Shown: piece after piece, positions 10,816 to 27,790 of the stretch | Numbering within the stretch: the first letter of the stretch is position 1 | How the letters are laid out: every line of letters begins with the position of its first letter | Assembly: GCA_037127255.1 (NCBI GenBank) | Contig: JBANSL010000012.1 | Coordinates: forward strand, 23,198,615-23,262,614 | Length of the DNA stretch: 64,000 nucleotides | Direction: 5' to 3' | Source: Persicaria tinctoria | Lineage: Eukaryota > Streptophyta > Magnoliopsida > Caryophyllales > Polygonaceae | The notes under the pieces: generated by a model | What the model was told of the DNA's origin: nothing | Database searches by the model: none | Seen by the model: the letters and a program-made list of their open reading frames with translations, nothing else | Position numbers and translations under genes: made by a program

Positions 10816-11155
10816 AAGTACTATAAGCTGACCCGATCACTCACATATGGAAATGGTCTGACCCGAATTTCAAAACCTTCTCATCTTCTTCCTCAACTAC
10901 TCACATCTCACTGAACTCGTGGGAGAGGGAGAGCTCATCACTTCGACATATCCGATTACTGTGTTCCTCTCCCTCTACTGAGATGGAGATTTACAAATAG
11001 CAGTGCTCAAATCACCTCCAATGCTCTCAATTTCAACACCTATATTCCCTTCACCAGGTAACGATCTCCCGGTCTCAACTTCCCTTTCTCAATTGTGTAC
11101 TTTCTCCATTTCCTCTCGCTCTAATTCTTTATAGCCACTACAAACCCTAATTCAC
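10816..11155 (+). promoter_or_regulatory. Upstream region and 5' leader of FTSHI2
   Basis: About 340 bases lie between the LINE-1 tail and the FTSHI2 start codon. They are pyrimidine-rich (CTCTCC, TCTTCTTCC tracts) as in many plant 5' leaders. I see no unambiguous TATA box. The LINE-1 end sits only a few hundred bases upstream of the start, so part of the promoter could be element-derived. Confidence 0.4.
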
Positions 11156-17098
<5,943 letters not shown>

Positions 17099-17746
17099 TC
17101 AATGTCTGACATATTTTTGGCGATATCCATCAATCAGGTACAAACCCTAATTTCCCAAGGCGTTGTAGAAGTTCTACTCAGTAGTGTAGTTTTGCAAAAG
17201 CTCTACCAAAATCTGCTTCCTCTCTCACTACATTGGGCTTTTCCCTTGTCTCCTCAGGCACTTGATGCCCCTTGCATCCTCCTCGGAAGCTACACATAAA
17301 TTATCCTCGTGGTGCATGATACCCAAACCCAGATAGAAGAGCCCGTCCCACTGAGGCACCAGTTTTGTCTTGGCTCATTTCATTTTTTTTCGCATATGGA
17401 GAGGTAAAACACAACAAAAATCTAGCATGCTCTTCGGCCTTTTCTCCTTTTCCTCCGATTTCCTGTACTAGAAGGCGACACAGTCGATAGGGTAGCGGTG
17501 CAGTAGACTAGAGACTAGTCTTACAAAATGTGAACGGGCCAGTCTTACAAAATTGTTTCATACTGCAGTAAGCAACACAATTTATCAGCCATTTTGTGTA
17601 AATTAATACATTTTTTTTTTGGCAATACCGTTTTTTGAATGCCATGATCCAAGACCCAGTAAAAAAAAAAATCAAACCCACGTCTGTAAATGCAGCAACG
17701 TGAGGTAACTGCCACGTCCCCAAACTGTAATTTAGAACCCTCGGGG
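17099..17746. other. Intergenic: FTSHI2 3' flank and phytocyanin upstream region
   Basis: No further coding region is supported. The short open frames here lack motifs. The right part should contain the phytocyanin promoter. Confidence 0.6.
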
Positions 17747-17757
17747 ATATATATAAG
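17747..17757 (+). promoter_or_regulatory. Probable TATA box of the phytocyanin gene
   Basis: ATATATATAAG lies about 105-110 bases upstream of the start codon at 17860, a normal plant promoter-to-ATG distance with a short leader. It is assigned by position and sequence only. Confidence 0.5.
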
Positions 17758-17859
17758 CCCTTCAGATGCTCGATCTTACACAACATATGCTATTTCCTGC
17801 TATTAAACTGCAGTTTGCTGCATTTTCCCTTCCAACTCTGTAAAACGTATACCCAAACA

Positions 17860-18499
17860 ATGCAAGGTTTTGTGCTCACCCTTTGCCTCGTCATGGCTTC
17901 CCTGGCCATGGATGTCCACGGAGGCCGACCTGAAGCTCCCAGGGTGATCAACGTTGGAGGCAGACGGGGCTGGCAAGTTCCAGAGGCTGATGACCCTGAC
18001 GCCTACAATCATTGGGCGGAGAGGATGAGGTTTCGCATTGGAGATTCGATCAGTTAGTAGCAATTTTTACCCTAACATTTTACTTCATTTGCTCTTATGC
18101 GTCTAAAGCATTTGATTTGACGATTGATACCCATCATGATTCATGAGTTTAGGATTTCAGTACCAAAATGACTCGGTTCTAGTAGTCGACAAGTACAGTT
18201 ACTACCACTGCAAAGCCGAGGAGCCCATCTCCTCGTCCGATGATGGGAGCACGGTGATCGCCCTTGAACAGCCAGGATTCGTCTACTTCATCAGCGGGGA
18301 CTATGATCACTGCAAGAGCGGCCAGAGAATGATCGTCGACGTTATGTCTCCTCACACCAGAATCCACCCCTCCGGTCCAATCTCGCCAGAACCTAGCCCA
18401 TGGGCTACTTCTTCTGGGCCTGCACCTGTCTCAGCCCAAGAAGCTGCTACCATCATTGTTGTTATGTCCGTATTTGCGCCTGTTTTTGCGTTGATTTAA
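17860..18499 (+). CDS. Early nodulin-like (phytocyanin) GPI-anchored protein, 2 exons
   Basis: The exons are 17860-18052 and 18153-18499, joined by a 100-bp GT-AG intron at the position typical of phytocyanins, giving 179 aa. An N-terminal signal peptide (MQGFVLTLCLVMASLAMDVHG) is followed by one cupredoxin-like domain: INVGGRRGWQVP, YNHWAERMRFRIGDS, FQYQNDSVLVVDKYSYYHC and the closing cysteine in DYDHCKSGQRMIVDV. The two cysteines fit the conserved disulfide. The copper-binding histidine and Met/Gln ligands of plastocyanin-like members are absent, as in early-nodulin-like proteins, so it is unlikely to bind copper. A Pro/Ser-rich stretch (PSGPISPEPSPW) and a hydrophobic C-terminus predict an arabinogalactan-like region and GPI anchoring at the plasma membrane. 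An upstream in-frame Met at 17815 is possible, but the signal peptide favours 17860. It appears intact. Confidence 0.93.
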
Positions 18500-19118
18500 G
18501 TTTGTTCTGTTGTTTATTAAGTACTTATAATATTTCATTTATTGTTACTAATGCAAGAAATTTGTAGGGATTCCACAATCTACATAGTGCATTTATATAG
18601 CGAAAGCATGCTGAAAATTTTAAATATATATTATTTGTAATTTAAAAGAAAAAGTCTAATTTCGCATCTTCTTGGCATCAAGTCAAACATACAAAAACAA
18701 CGGATTTGGCACCAACGCTGTATTAGGGTTATTATTGATAGATATACGAGTGATTTTTATTGCTTAGAGCAACTACAAAGCTTATACCCATGAATCCATA
18801 AGTGGATCTTAACTTAAACAAAAAAAAAAACAGAAAAAGTCAGAATGGAGTTTCTTGTAGAGAGAAAAGTTTGTGGAAGAAGACAATCATCTCACATGGA
18901 AGACACTCTCCCTGCAACTCTCACTGCCGTCTAATTAATTTTTTTTAAGTTAAACACTCTAGTGGGGATGTACATTGGAAATGCTCTTACATCACTAACT
19001 TATGCAACCGGTGATTCCGCAAATGTTGCAGAATATATCCAATATAAAACCAAACGGAATTCAGAAACGACAATAATTAGTACTAAGTAAATAAACTCGT
19101 AAACAATTATATAGAAAT
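18500..19118. other. Intergenic, nothing recognised
   Basis: AT-rich DNA downstream of the phytocyanin gene. I see no gene or element ends here. Confidence 0.6.
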
Positions 19119-19152
19119 AATGGTATAATGATCAAATTGGACAGAAAACTTG
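19119..19152 (+). repeat. 34-bp direct repeat, left copy
   Basis: The sequence starting AATGGTATAATGATC and ending AGAAAACTTG recurs exactly at 19924-19957, 805 bases away. The pair flanks the hAT-like element but is not its target-site duplication. Confidence 0.85.
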
Positions 19153-19205
19153 ATCTAAATTAGAACCCTAAATTAGAACCCCTATCCTTTGTAGATATAA
19201 AAAGT

Positions 19206-19883
19206 AGGGCTGATCATCGGCCTAAAACCGATCCGAACCTGGTCAAACCGAACCGAACCAAAAACCGAAATCCCAAAAATGTAAACCGAAAATCGAACCG
19301 AAACTAATAGGTTTGGTTCGGTTTTCAGCCGGTTCGGCTTCGGTTCGGTTCGGTTATGAACCTAAGTGAACCGAAATTAATTGAGCAATTTGATGTTGAG
19401 CTTGCGGGAGAGAATTTCGGATTAACACAACAACAACAACAACAAAAAAGAGAAAAAATTGCACAGAAGCCACAACAATTGGATTTTGAGCTTGTGGGAG
19501 CCTAGGAGGGTGAGCTTGTGCAAACTACAACACAACAATGGCTAAAAAGCCTAAAAACATCCACTGCACATTGCACACCAACATCTAAGAAGCTAACAAG
19601 TGAATGTGAAACAAAGCGCCAAAAAAAAAATCAAACATTAAACATGATAAATAAAGATTCATAATTTGTATTTTATGTTAAATGAAAATATAAAAAAATT
19701 CAGAAAAAAAAAATCGATTTTTCCCGGTTTAACCGAACCGAACACAAACCGAACCGAAAACCGAAATCGAAAATTTCCTGAACCGAAAACCTAAACCGAA
19801 ACACCTCGGTTCGGTTTGGTTCCGGTTTGATTGGTTCGGTTCGGTTGAAAAATTCGATTTGAACCGAATTCTGATCAGCCCTA
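19206..19883. mobile_element. Non-autonomous hAT-like element with GGTTCGGTTCGG subterminal repeats
   Basis: The ends are perfect 12-base inverted repeats TAGGGCTGATCA, a form typical of hAT termini. Both subterminal regions (about 19230-19375 and 19720-19870) are packed with GGTTCGG/CCGAACC units in opposite senses, able to form long hairpins. The flanks TAAAAAAG (19198-19205) and ATAAAAAG (19884-19891) are consistent with an imperfect 8-bp target-site duplication. No transposase is encoded: the core is CAA-rich and non-coding. Confidence 0.75.
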
Positions 19884-19923
19884 ATAAAAAGGATAGCATG
19901 TTCAATTGATCCAAATTATAAAG

Positions 19924-19957
19924 AATGGTATAATGATCAAATTGGACAGAAAACTTG
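19924..19957 (+). repeat. 34-bp direct repeat, right copy
   Basis: Identical to 19119-19152. It is outside the hAT-like element ends, so a local duplication or recombination event is more likely than transposition. Confidence 0.85.
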
Positions 19958-19979
19958 TTTTGCTTGTGAGCCTATACCC

Positions 19980-21307
19980 ATGTCTGAACAAGTAATGAAT
20001 TTCAAACACTGCTTCATCTACTTGAACATAAAAGTAGAATTCTGGAAGTGGATTTGCCCAAAAGGGATTAGACATATTAAAAAGATGAGAAAAATTAATC
20101 AAAAACTAGAAAAAGATAAGAACAATCTGATACATGATAGGAAGGGATTAAAAAAAGTAAGAAATCTTGAAACCAAATTGAAAATCCTTCAACGAATTGA
20201 TACATGTTTAATGGCTTTAGATAGAAATGAGAGAGATATAACCTCCACATTTGAGATATGGGACTTTCGAAACAGAAATTTCAGACATGATTGCTTACCC
20301 ATGTTTAGCTTGTACGACTGGAAAATAGGTGACCCTACTGTGTCTCCCTTGGTAAGATGGGCGGATTGGCAAATAAGAGATGAAATCCCGATGGGTAACA
20401 GGTACTTTCCTCACCCCCTCTTGATCTAATTTTTATTGGATGCATCGACAACTCTGAAATGAAAATACATGAACTGAAATACATATCCCCTAAGGGAGGA
20501 ACAAAGTCTTCCTATGAAATAAATGAACTCTCGATGATGGAGTATGAATCGATGAGCAAGAAAAGACAAATTGCCTCTCCGGAACAGACTATCTCTGAAA
20601 TATTGATATGGCATGGCGGAAATACCACTGTGTGTCCCTCGAGCATGAACTTGATCTACTTTTTTGCTTCAAAAATTTTCATTCCAATATATAAATTGAC
20701 CAACTTATTTCCTTTGGTCAATTCTGATCAGAACCCATATGGAAAAACACATCAGGCGCTCAATCCACCTGAAATGCAACTGGAATGCCCTTCCCTTTAC
20801 AGCAAAAGGGTGAGAATCTGTGCTCTTGAGAAAAATATAAGCACAAGAACGAAGCAAGAAAATACACACTGACTAGATCTTGTATGGAACAAATGCACTG
20901 AACAGAAAGAGAAGAGCAAAAAAAAGCACGAATCTTGGAGTGATGATTTCGCTTACGAAACTAAATTCCCTTTTGCACTAAATACTTGTGAAGAACTGTT
21001 GTTGAATTGTGTGACCTCCTTCCCCTTATACATGTATGAGCCAATTTGTTGGACTCTGAATGAACATCATGATTTGACGGTCACTAGAAATGATTCTATA
21101 GAGTTTTTAAGCCAACCGACAAGAAAATTTTCACAGAAAGTACCCATATTGTTTCAAAATATGCTCCCCAATTCTTGCTTAATCATCACGCGTACTACTG
21201 AAATGAAAATGATTTGGGAGTATAGATGCAAGAAAGAAATCGACAAAGTAGCAACAAGGGTAAATGAGAAGGAAAAGGTAATGAGAACAACGAGCATTGG
21301 AAAATAA
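19980..21307 (+). pseudogene. Unrecognised Lys-rich reading frame, decayed
   Basis: Three long open stretches (19980-20429, 20459-20872 and 20999-21307) lie end to end. The last two share one frame and are separated only by a single TGA at 20870-20872; the first needs a frameshift near 20430-20455 to join. The combined frame exceeds 430 codons, unusual for random AT-rich DNA, and is rich in Lys, Glu, Trp and aromatic residues (for example LYDWKIGDPTVSPLVRW). I recognise no domain. A relict polyprotein of a transposon or another mobile element, lying just upstream of a gypsy-type LTR-like block, is possible. No function is assigned. Confidence 0.4.
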
Positions 21308-21784
21308 GACATATGCCCTAAAATCAGAACAAATACTTTGATCCAAGAAAAGGTTATGGAACAGAAACCCCAAATCAATTAGGTTAATATGAGATTATGC
21401 TCTGATATCCATGATTTATGCCATGTTTTTATATCTATTTTAGCTTCTTATTATGTCATTTTATATATTCTAGGTTAGAATAATACAAAATCTATGTAGT
21501 TTATGCTTATTTGCCAAATTATGGAGTCTACACTAGTTTCTGTTTAATTTTGTAGAAATCGCACGCACTTTGGAGCTTAAAGGAAAGTTATGAAGAAGTT
21601 AAGGATGGTGCAGCTGGAAAAAACCCCACTTTTCGCCATTCATCATTCTGAATCAAGTTTTGATGTCTTTGTGAGAGTTTTAGGCCTCAAAAAGAGCTTT
21701 CCAACGCATATTCATATGCGTCAATCGGACAAACGAGGACTCGGAAAAATGCGTTTCAAGACGGAGCAGAATGCCGAGAACTGA

Positions 21785-23085
21785 GAAGTGGTCGATATCG
21801 ATTAGACATGGTAGATATCGACCCGATCCCAGTTGAAATTTCCAGATCGACTCGAATTAACCAGAAATCACGAAGACAGCTCGATATCGACCAGTGTTGG
21901 TCGATATCGACCAAAAACGACTCGATAATCCTGCCAGAGCCAATATCGAGTGAGCAGAAGACGAAGCCGAGAAGATAGCTCGATATCGACCTACTTTGGT
22001 CGATATCGACCAACTTCCAGTGACGGATACGAGTCGATTTCGATTTCTATCCTGATTCCGAGTGAGAAGATATTCCAAAGAGAAGATTTCTTGCACATGA
22101 AGACTTTAGATATTTTATCTTTTTATATTTTTATCTATCCTAAAGGTGGAACATTTAATTACCCTTTAGAATTTATCTTGTTTTACTAATTTAGAGTTAT
22201 TTATTTCCAATTAGAATTATATCCTTAGATAGAAGATAGAGTTTCCTTACCTTGACTAGAAAGGATTAAGGCCTATAAATAAAGCCCATGAGGCTAGTTT
22301 TTATTCATTCCAAGCTAGAGAGAACACAAGTAGAGAGAGAGGGAGTGGAGGCCGAGAGGAGTTGGAGAGCGAGAGCAATTTGGCTTCGATCGGTTGTAAG
22401 CTTTTGTTTATTTTAATGCAGGTAGTTATTTCCCTTTTATTATTAATGTCTTTTTCTACGATGAAGAGCGAGTAGTCCACCTACTTCTAGGGTCGGGGTG
22501 AGCCCGACGATAGCCAAGCGTGTTTGAGGTAAAGATTCGACCTTTATCGTGTTTTGATCATCCACTGCCTGTTATATATTTATTACCTATTTAATAGAGA
22601 TTCAGGTTAACCACTTGGATTATAAACATAAAATTGGTAGATACAATTAGGGTTTCTTGAAAGAGTTGTCTAATTGTTGGAAAAGGCGAAAGCTTGATCT
22701 TTTGATGTGATTGCATGATTATCTCTTGTTATCTTGCCTTATGCATGTTTGGTTATCGTCGTTGCAAACCCCGATCTTGGAAGTTTTCTTTTACATAATT
22801 TATTTCGAAATCTGCGAACTTTGACTTTTATTTACACACTGCTCCCACTCGATTTCGACCAACACTGGTCGATATCGACTTCTAATACTCGATCCAGAAA
22901 GATCGCTGCTTATTTGTGTTTCTGCAGGTATAGGTCGAAATCGAGCAAACTGGTTGATATCGAGAAACCAGCTCGATATCGAGTAAAGAGGTCAAAATCG
23001 ACTACCTTCTGCACATAAACCAGAAATCGACTGGATTTGGTCGATATCGACTAACCTAGGTCGATATCGAGTAGATTCCCTGAGT
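21785..23085. repeat. Interspersed TCGATATCGA palindrome clusters
   Basis: The perfect palindrome TCGATATCGA and near variants (GGTCGATATCGACC, CTCGATTTCGACC, GTCGAAATCGA) occur many times in two clusters, 21785-22020 and 22845-23085, with spacers of variable length and unrelated sequence. The same motif recurs at 63880-63990. Confidence 0.8.
22274..22282 (+). promoter_or_regulatory. TATA box of the LTR-like block
   Basis: TATAAATAA in the context GGCCTATAAATAAAGCC, followed about 40-110 bases later by an AGAGAGAG-rich transcript-leader-like tract. Assigned by analogy with gypsy LTR promoters. Confidence 0.45.
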
Positions 23086-23251
23086 CGAAATCCGACGCGA
23101 GACATCCGCTACCTGAGATCCGCTGACACGCTTCCTCGAGGATCGATCCTGACTTCCTGTTGCTACATCGGGAGGGAGTCTTGTAATTATTTGTGTGGAC
23201 AAGATCTGGTTTGATTTATATTTCTATGTTTTGAACTCGATTTCCTCCTAC

Positions 23252-24684
23252 AACATGCTCATGGAACATATGCGGGATAGGCTGCACAAACCTATGGACG
23301 GAAATAGACTCATTTTGTAAAATTGAGAAAATTCAAGTAATTGCTTTACTTGAAACAAAAACTGAACGACAACCAAAAGAGACGGTTTGGAAAAAAGCTA
23401 GATTTGATCATATGATTTGGGCCCCGGCAACCGAAAGGGCTGGAGGATTATGTGTTCTATGGAAGTCATAACCTTCGAAACGAATCACTAGAAATGGTAC
23501 ATTCGGATCAAAGATTCATAGTAATCAGATATGAAAATACAAATAGAAACATTACTATTAACATCATCTTCGTCCACGGACCCCCTCATGAGAACGAGAA
23601 ATCAAACTTCTGGACTGGATTATAATGTTACGTACAAACCTTGGACTGCCCATTCATGATCATGGGAGATCTAAATGAAATCCAAAATAGCTTAGAAAAA
23701 GAAGGTGGGGTGGAACCACATCCGAACAGATATAGAATATTAACAGAATTCAAAGATAGTTGCTTCCTACAAGAAGTGCCTACGAATGGAAACATTTTTA
23801 CAAGGAGGAAAAATAGATCTAACAACAACAACATTATGGAAAAACTTGATAGAACCTTAATACAAGAACAAATACTCACTTGGTTCCCTAATATTTCAAC
23901 GAAAAATCATGCATTCACATCATCATATCATTGTCCGATTGTAACAGAATTAGATAACCAAGAACAATACAAAGCCCAACAATTTAAATTTGAAAAAATG
24001 TGGACTACACGGAAAGATTACCGACAGGTGATCCAAAAGGCTTGGAGATCAAATGCTGCAGGATCGCATATGTACAATCTGGTGAAAAAAACTCAAACAC
24101 TTAAGCGATTGACTAAAGAATGGAATAAGAAAACATTTGAAAATATATTCCGTCAATTAAAGGAAATCGATGAGTCACTCATCAGTTTACAAAACATAAA
24201 CGGAATATCCCAGAATGGAAACGACGATCAAAAGCAGAACAGACTTATAAATAAACGAGAGAAAATCCTATCATACCATAAAATGTATTGGAGCCAACGA
24301 GCAAAAACAAAACATCTTAAACTGACCGACACAAATCCAGGATATTTCCACCAAATGGCATCAGGCAGAAATAGAAAAATGATAAAGGAAATTCAAACTA
24401 CAGATGACACACTAGCCATAGGAGAAGAAAACATTAGAAAAGAAATAAAGAACGATTTCGAAAAAAGGTTTAGGATGCAACCCATCAACCATAATCTTCT
24501 AAATGATTACCTCTCACTCATCAACACAAAAATCACTGCTGATGACAATTCGAAGCTAACTGAAAAGATATCAAACCAGGAAATCAAAAATGCGTTCTTC
24601 TCGATTGGAAAGGATAAATCCCTAGGACCTGATCGAATGACAAGGGAATTTTACCAGGAATACTGGGATATTGTAGGCCCATAA
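23252..24684 (+). pseudogene. LINE-2 endonuclease and RT N-terminal part
   Basis: The first part, in one frame with stops, reads VIALLETKTERQPKE (the catalytic E region) and WAPATERAGGLCVLWKS. The frame at 23641-24684 has IMGDLNEI (catalytic GD-x-N), then MEKLDRTL and SDH-like SSYHCPIV (end of endonuclease), and continues into the RT fingers with KSLGPDRMTREFYQEYWDIVG. It ends at a TAA near 24682, after which the same frame continues as LINE sequence. Confidence 0.85.
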
Positions 24685-26091
24685 GTCATAAAGGAAATTG
24701 AAGGATTTTTCCACTCTGGTCGAATCCTAAAACAAATCAACCACACCTTTATCACTTTGATCCCAAAATGTGACAACCCGACAACTACAAACCATTTCAG
24801 AGCAATTAGCCTTTGCTCAACGATTTACAAAGTATAGCCAAAATCATTGCAGAAAGGATGAAACCAATTTTAAAGAAAATTATTCACCCCCTCCAAGGGG
24901 CCTTTGTATCTGACAGGGCTATCCAAGACAATGTCTTAATAGCCCATGAAATCTTCCATTCATTTAAAAGTAGACGCGGAAAGAAGGATGGATTGCCGTC
25001 AAACTAGATATGGAAAAGGCATATGATAGAGTAGAATGAGACTTCCATTTCAAAGTTCTAGAAAAATTCGACTTCTGCCAAAAATTCCGAACATGGATAG
25101 AGCAATGCGTACAGACCGTCTCATTCTCAGTATTGGTTAATGATAGCCCCACGAAACCCTTCATACCACGGAGAGGGATCAGACAAGGAGACCCACTCTC
25201 ACCCTATCTATTCATCATAGGAGCAGAAATTCTTGCTAGGAAATTACAAGTCGCTTCAAACCAATCAGACAAAACTATCGGATTCAAAATATCTAGATCA
25301 GGCATGGAAATCCCCTTCCTATCCTTCGCGGATGATATGATGATATTCGTCAAGGCAAACCAAGACTCGTGTCGAGTAGTGAAGAATATTATTGATGACT
25401 ACTATGCCATATCGGGACAAAAGGTCAATTTCCACAAATCGGCCTTTCAAACTACCCCAAAAGTCCCGAACAGTACAAAACAACTGATCCAAAGTACGAT
25501 CTATATCACAAACCAGATAGCACTTGATAAATACCTCGGCTGTCCCATTATCAATGGTCGAGTCAACCGAACCACATTTGAAGAAACAGTAACCAAAACC
25601 AGACAACAACTCACGAAATGGAAAGCCAGCACCCTCTCACAAGAAGGAAGGGCGGCCCTAATAAGATCGAACCTGACAACTAAGCCAAATTATATTATGC
25701 AAAATTTTATGCTCCCCACGACAATCCATAAAGAACTTGACCAAATAAACAGATGCTTCTTCTGAAACAAAGATCAATCCTTCTCCCCCCTTATTGCTTG
25801 GGACAAGGTGTGCAAGCAGAAACGATTGGGAGGCGCAAGAATACATAAAACAAAAGATATGAACCAAGCACTACAAATGAAATTGCTTTGGAAAATCTTA
25901 GCAGAGCCATGTAACCCATGGGTCCAAGTGATTAAAGAAAAATATTTGAAAGAAACCTCCGTCTTTGAATACCAGCGAAAAGGTAATTCATCTTGGCAAT
26001 GGGCCAAATTAATGGAACTAAAAGAAGAATTATGCAAATGACTAATATGGCAAATTGGAAATGGAAAGACGATCAATTTTTGGAAAGACAC
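24685..26091 (+). pseudogene. LINE-2 reverse transcriptase palm and thumb
   Basis: The frames 24813-25007 and 25133-25765 carry HPLQGAFVSDRAIQDN, then VKLDMEKAYDRVE in a shifted frame, then GIRQGDPLSPYLF and the catalytic FADD box (25325-25336). KYLGCPIINGRVN and EGRAALIRS follow. A TGA after RCFF (25763-25765) and further breaks near 25010 and 26040 disable it. Confidence 0.85.
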
Positions 26092-26377
26092 CTAGCTAGA
26101 TGGAAAACTACTACAAGGTCGACAACATCCAAACATCACACCCAACGAAAATGACAAAGGCGGAAAAATACATCAACATCAACAAGAAATGGAATATTGA
26201 TGAACTATCCAACATCCTTCCGATGGATGTGGTCAACAAGATTGTTGACATCTACATACTAGAACACGAAATAGAAGACAGACTATACTAGAAACCAAGT
26301 CAAAATGGTTGATTAAGCACGGCAAGTGCCCTAGCACACATCACAAAGCAAAACACAGAAGAAACTTGTGACACGAC

Positions 26378-27328
26378 ATGGATATGGAACCTAGACACAT
26401 TCTCGAAAGTCAAAAACTTCATCTGGAAACTTACACTAGATGGAATCCGACGAAAACCAGACTAGCAAACAAAGGCATTCATGTTCCACTATCTTGCACT
26501 TTGTGTGACCGGATGGATGAAAGCACGATCCATCTCTTTACCGAATGCAACAACACCCTACAACTGATTAAAAAAATTGACCCAAAATTTGAAAAAGTGA
26601 TTCGAGAAATTGACACCAGGAACAAATCAATCAAAAACATTGTATGTGAAATTTTTACTAAACTCAACCACGAACAAAAAGGAAGACTTGCAACGACATG
26701 GTGGAGCCTATGGACAAGCAGGAATCGGAAAGTATTTGAAAACCTCAAGACAACATCCATCCATATTATGGAGAATTATACCAAACAACAAATACAAAAC
26801 TGGGTTGCCTCTAAATTGACCGTTGAAGAGGAGGCCACAAGCCTTCACCGGAAAACTCGGACAACTCAACCACGGAGAAGAAGAAATTTGAGATGGAGCA
26901 AACCAGATGAGGGACCTTTCAAAATTAATTTCGATGGATCCAAACTATCTTCGGGTGAAGCTTCTGCAGGTTTCATCATTAGGGACCACAATGGGGCAAT
27001 CATTGAGTGTGGTGGCTTCAAATGTGGACACATCTCAGCATTAGATGCAGGGGCTCTAGCGATCAGAGGAGGCATCGCCAAGGCAAAGGAGCTTCGACTT
27101 CCGAGAATCATGATTGAGGGCAACAGCCTGACCGTCATCAATTGTTTGCGAGGCCTGTGGTGCAGCCCGTGGGAGATCGAGATGCTGATTTCTGACACCC
27201 TGCTCCTACTCCAACACTTTGATAGGGTGCAATTCGGCCATGTCTTCCGGGAGGTCAACTCAACCGCCGACAGGATCGCGCGTCTAATCCACACAACGCC
27301 TACGCGGGACCAAACTATCTTCGGGTGA
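26378..27328 (+). pseudogene. LINE-2 zf-RVT linker and RNase H
   Basis: A frame of 316 codons contains the zf-RVT-like segment (CTLCDRMDESTIHLFTEC) and a complete-looking RNase H domain: KINFDGSKLSSGEASAGFI (first catalytic D), LDAGALAIRGGIAKAKEL (catalytic E/D helix), IEGNSLTVINCLRG (in the second copy the N is D, the catalytic residue) and FREVNSTADRIARL. The frame runs into the tandem duplication and terminates. Confidence 0.85.
26941..27310 (+). repeat. RNase H tandem duplication, copy 1 (370 bp)
   Basis: The unit begins CAAACTATCTTCGGGTG and ends CGCCTACGCGGGAC. It is repeated head-to-tail at 27311-27680 with a handful of substitutions. The period of 370 is not a multiple of three, so the duplication shifts the reading frame. 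Confidence 0.95.
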
Positions 27329-27680
27329 AGCTTCTGCAGGTTTCATCATTAGGGACCACAATGGGGCAGTCATCGAGTGTGGCTGCTTCAAATGTGGACA
27401 CATCTCAGCATTAGATGCAGGGGCTCTAGCGATCAGAGGAGGCATCGCCAAGGCAAAGGAGCTTCGACTTCCGAGCATCATGATTGAAGGCGACAGCCTG
27501 ACCGTCATCAATTGTCTGCGAGGCCTGTGGTGCAGCCCGTGGGAGATCGAGATGCTGATTTCTGACACCCTGCTCCTACTCCAACTCTTTGCTAGGGTGC
27601 AATTCGACCATGTCTTCCGGGAGGTCAACTCGACCGCTGACAGGATCGCGTGTCTAATCCACACAACGCCCACGCAGGAC
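27311..27680 (+). repeat. RNase H tandem duplication, copy 2 (370 bp)
   Basis: Near-identical to 26941-27310. It retains IEGDSLTVINCLRG with the catalytic aspartate that is Asn in copy 1, and is followed by the LINE 3' end. Confidence 0.95.
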
Positions 27681-27790
27681 CTCCTCATCGATCCTGCTAT
27701 GCGCGTACTCATCCGCAAGAATGCCCTTGGGTGGTGGTCTAGCAGGGCCTGACCTCATCCAAATCTTTTCCTTATAAAAAAAATATAGAA

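Larger units (their letters stand above)
21410..23240 (+). mobile_element. Ty3/gypsy-type LTR-like block with TCGATATCGA motifs
   Basis: The block shares its first ~480 bases with 63490-64000 (landmarks: AGCTTTCCAACGCAT, CACTTTGGAGCTTAAAGGAAA and GACAAACGAGGACTCGG). It has a TATA box TATAAATAA at 22274-22282 followed by an AG-rich leader-like tract, as in an LTR promoter. It ends in a GAGGATCGATCCTGACTTCC segment resembling the U5 of Athila/Tat-type gypsy LTRs. No gag-pol follows, because LINE-2 sequence begins near 23250. It is called LTR-like because I cannot fix both ends. Confidence 0.5.
23252..27790 (+). mobile_element. LINE-2: L1-type LINE ORF2 copy, 5'-truncated, A-rich tail
   Basis: The sequence starts within ORF2 at the endonuclease N-terminus (CSWNICGIG, canonical WN-x-RG) near 23260 and runs through RT, zf-RVT and RNase H to an A-rich run at 27777-27784. 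ORF1 is absent, consistent with 5' truncation during target-primed reverse transcription. It lies directly against the U5-like end of the LTR block. Several stops and frameshifts break the frame. The RNase H region is tandemly duplicated. Confidence 0.9.
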
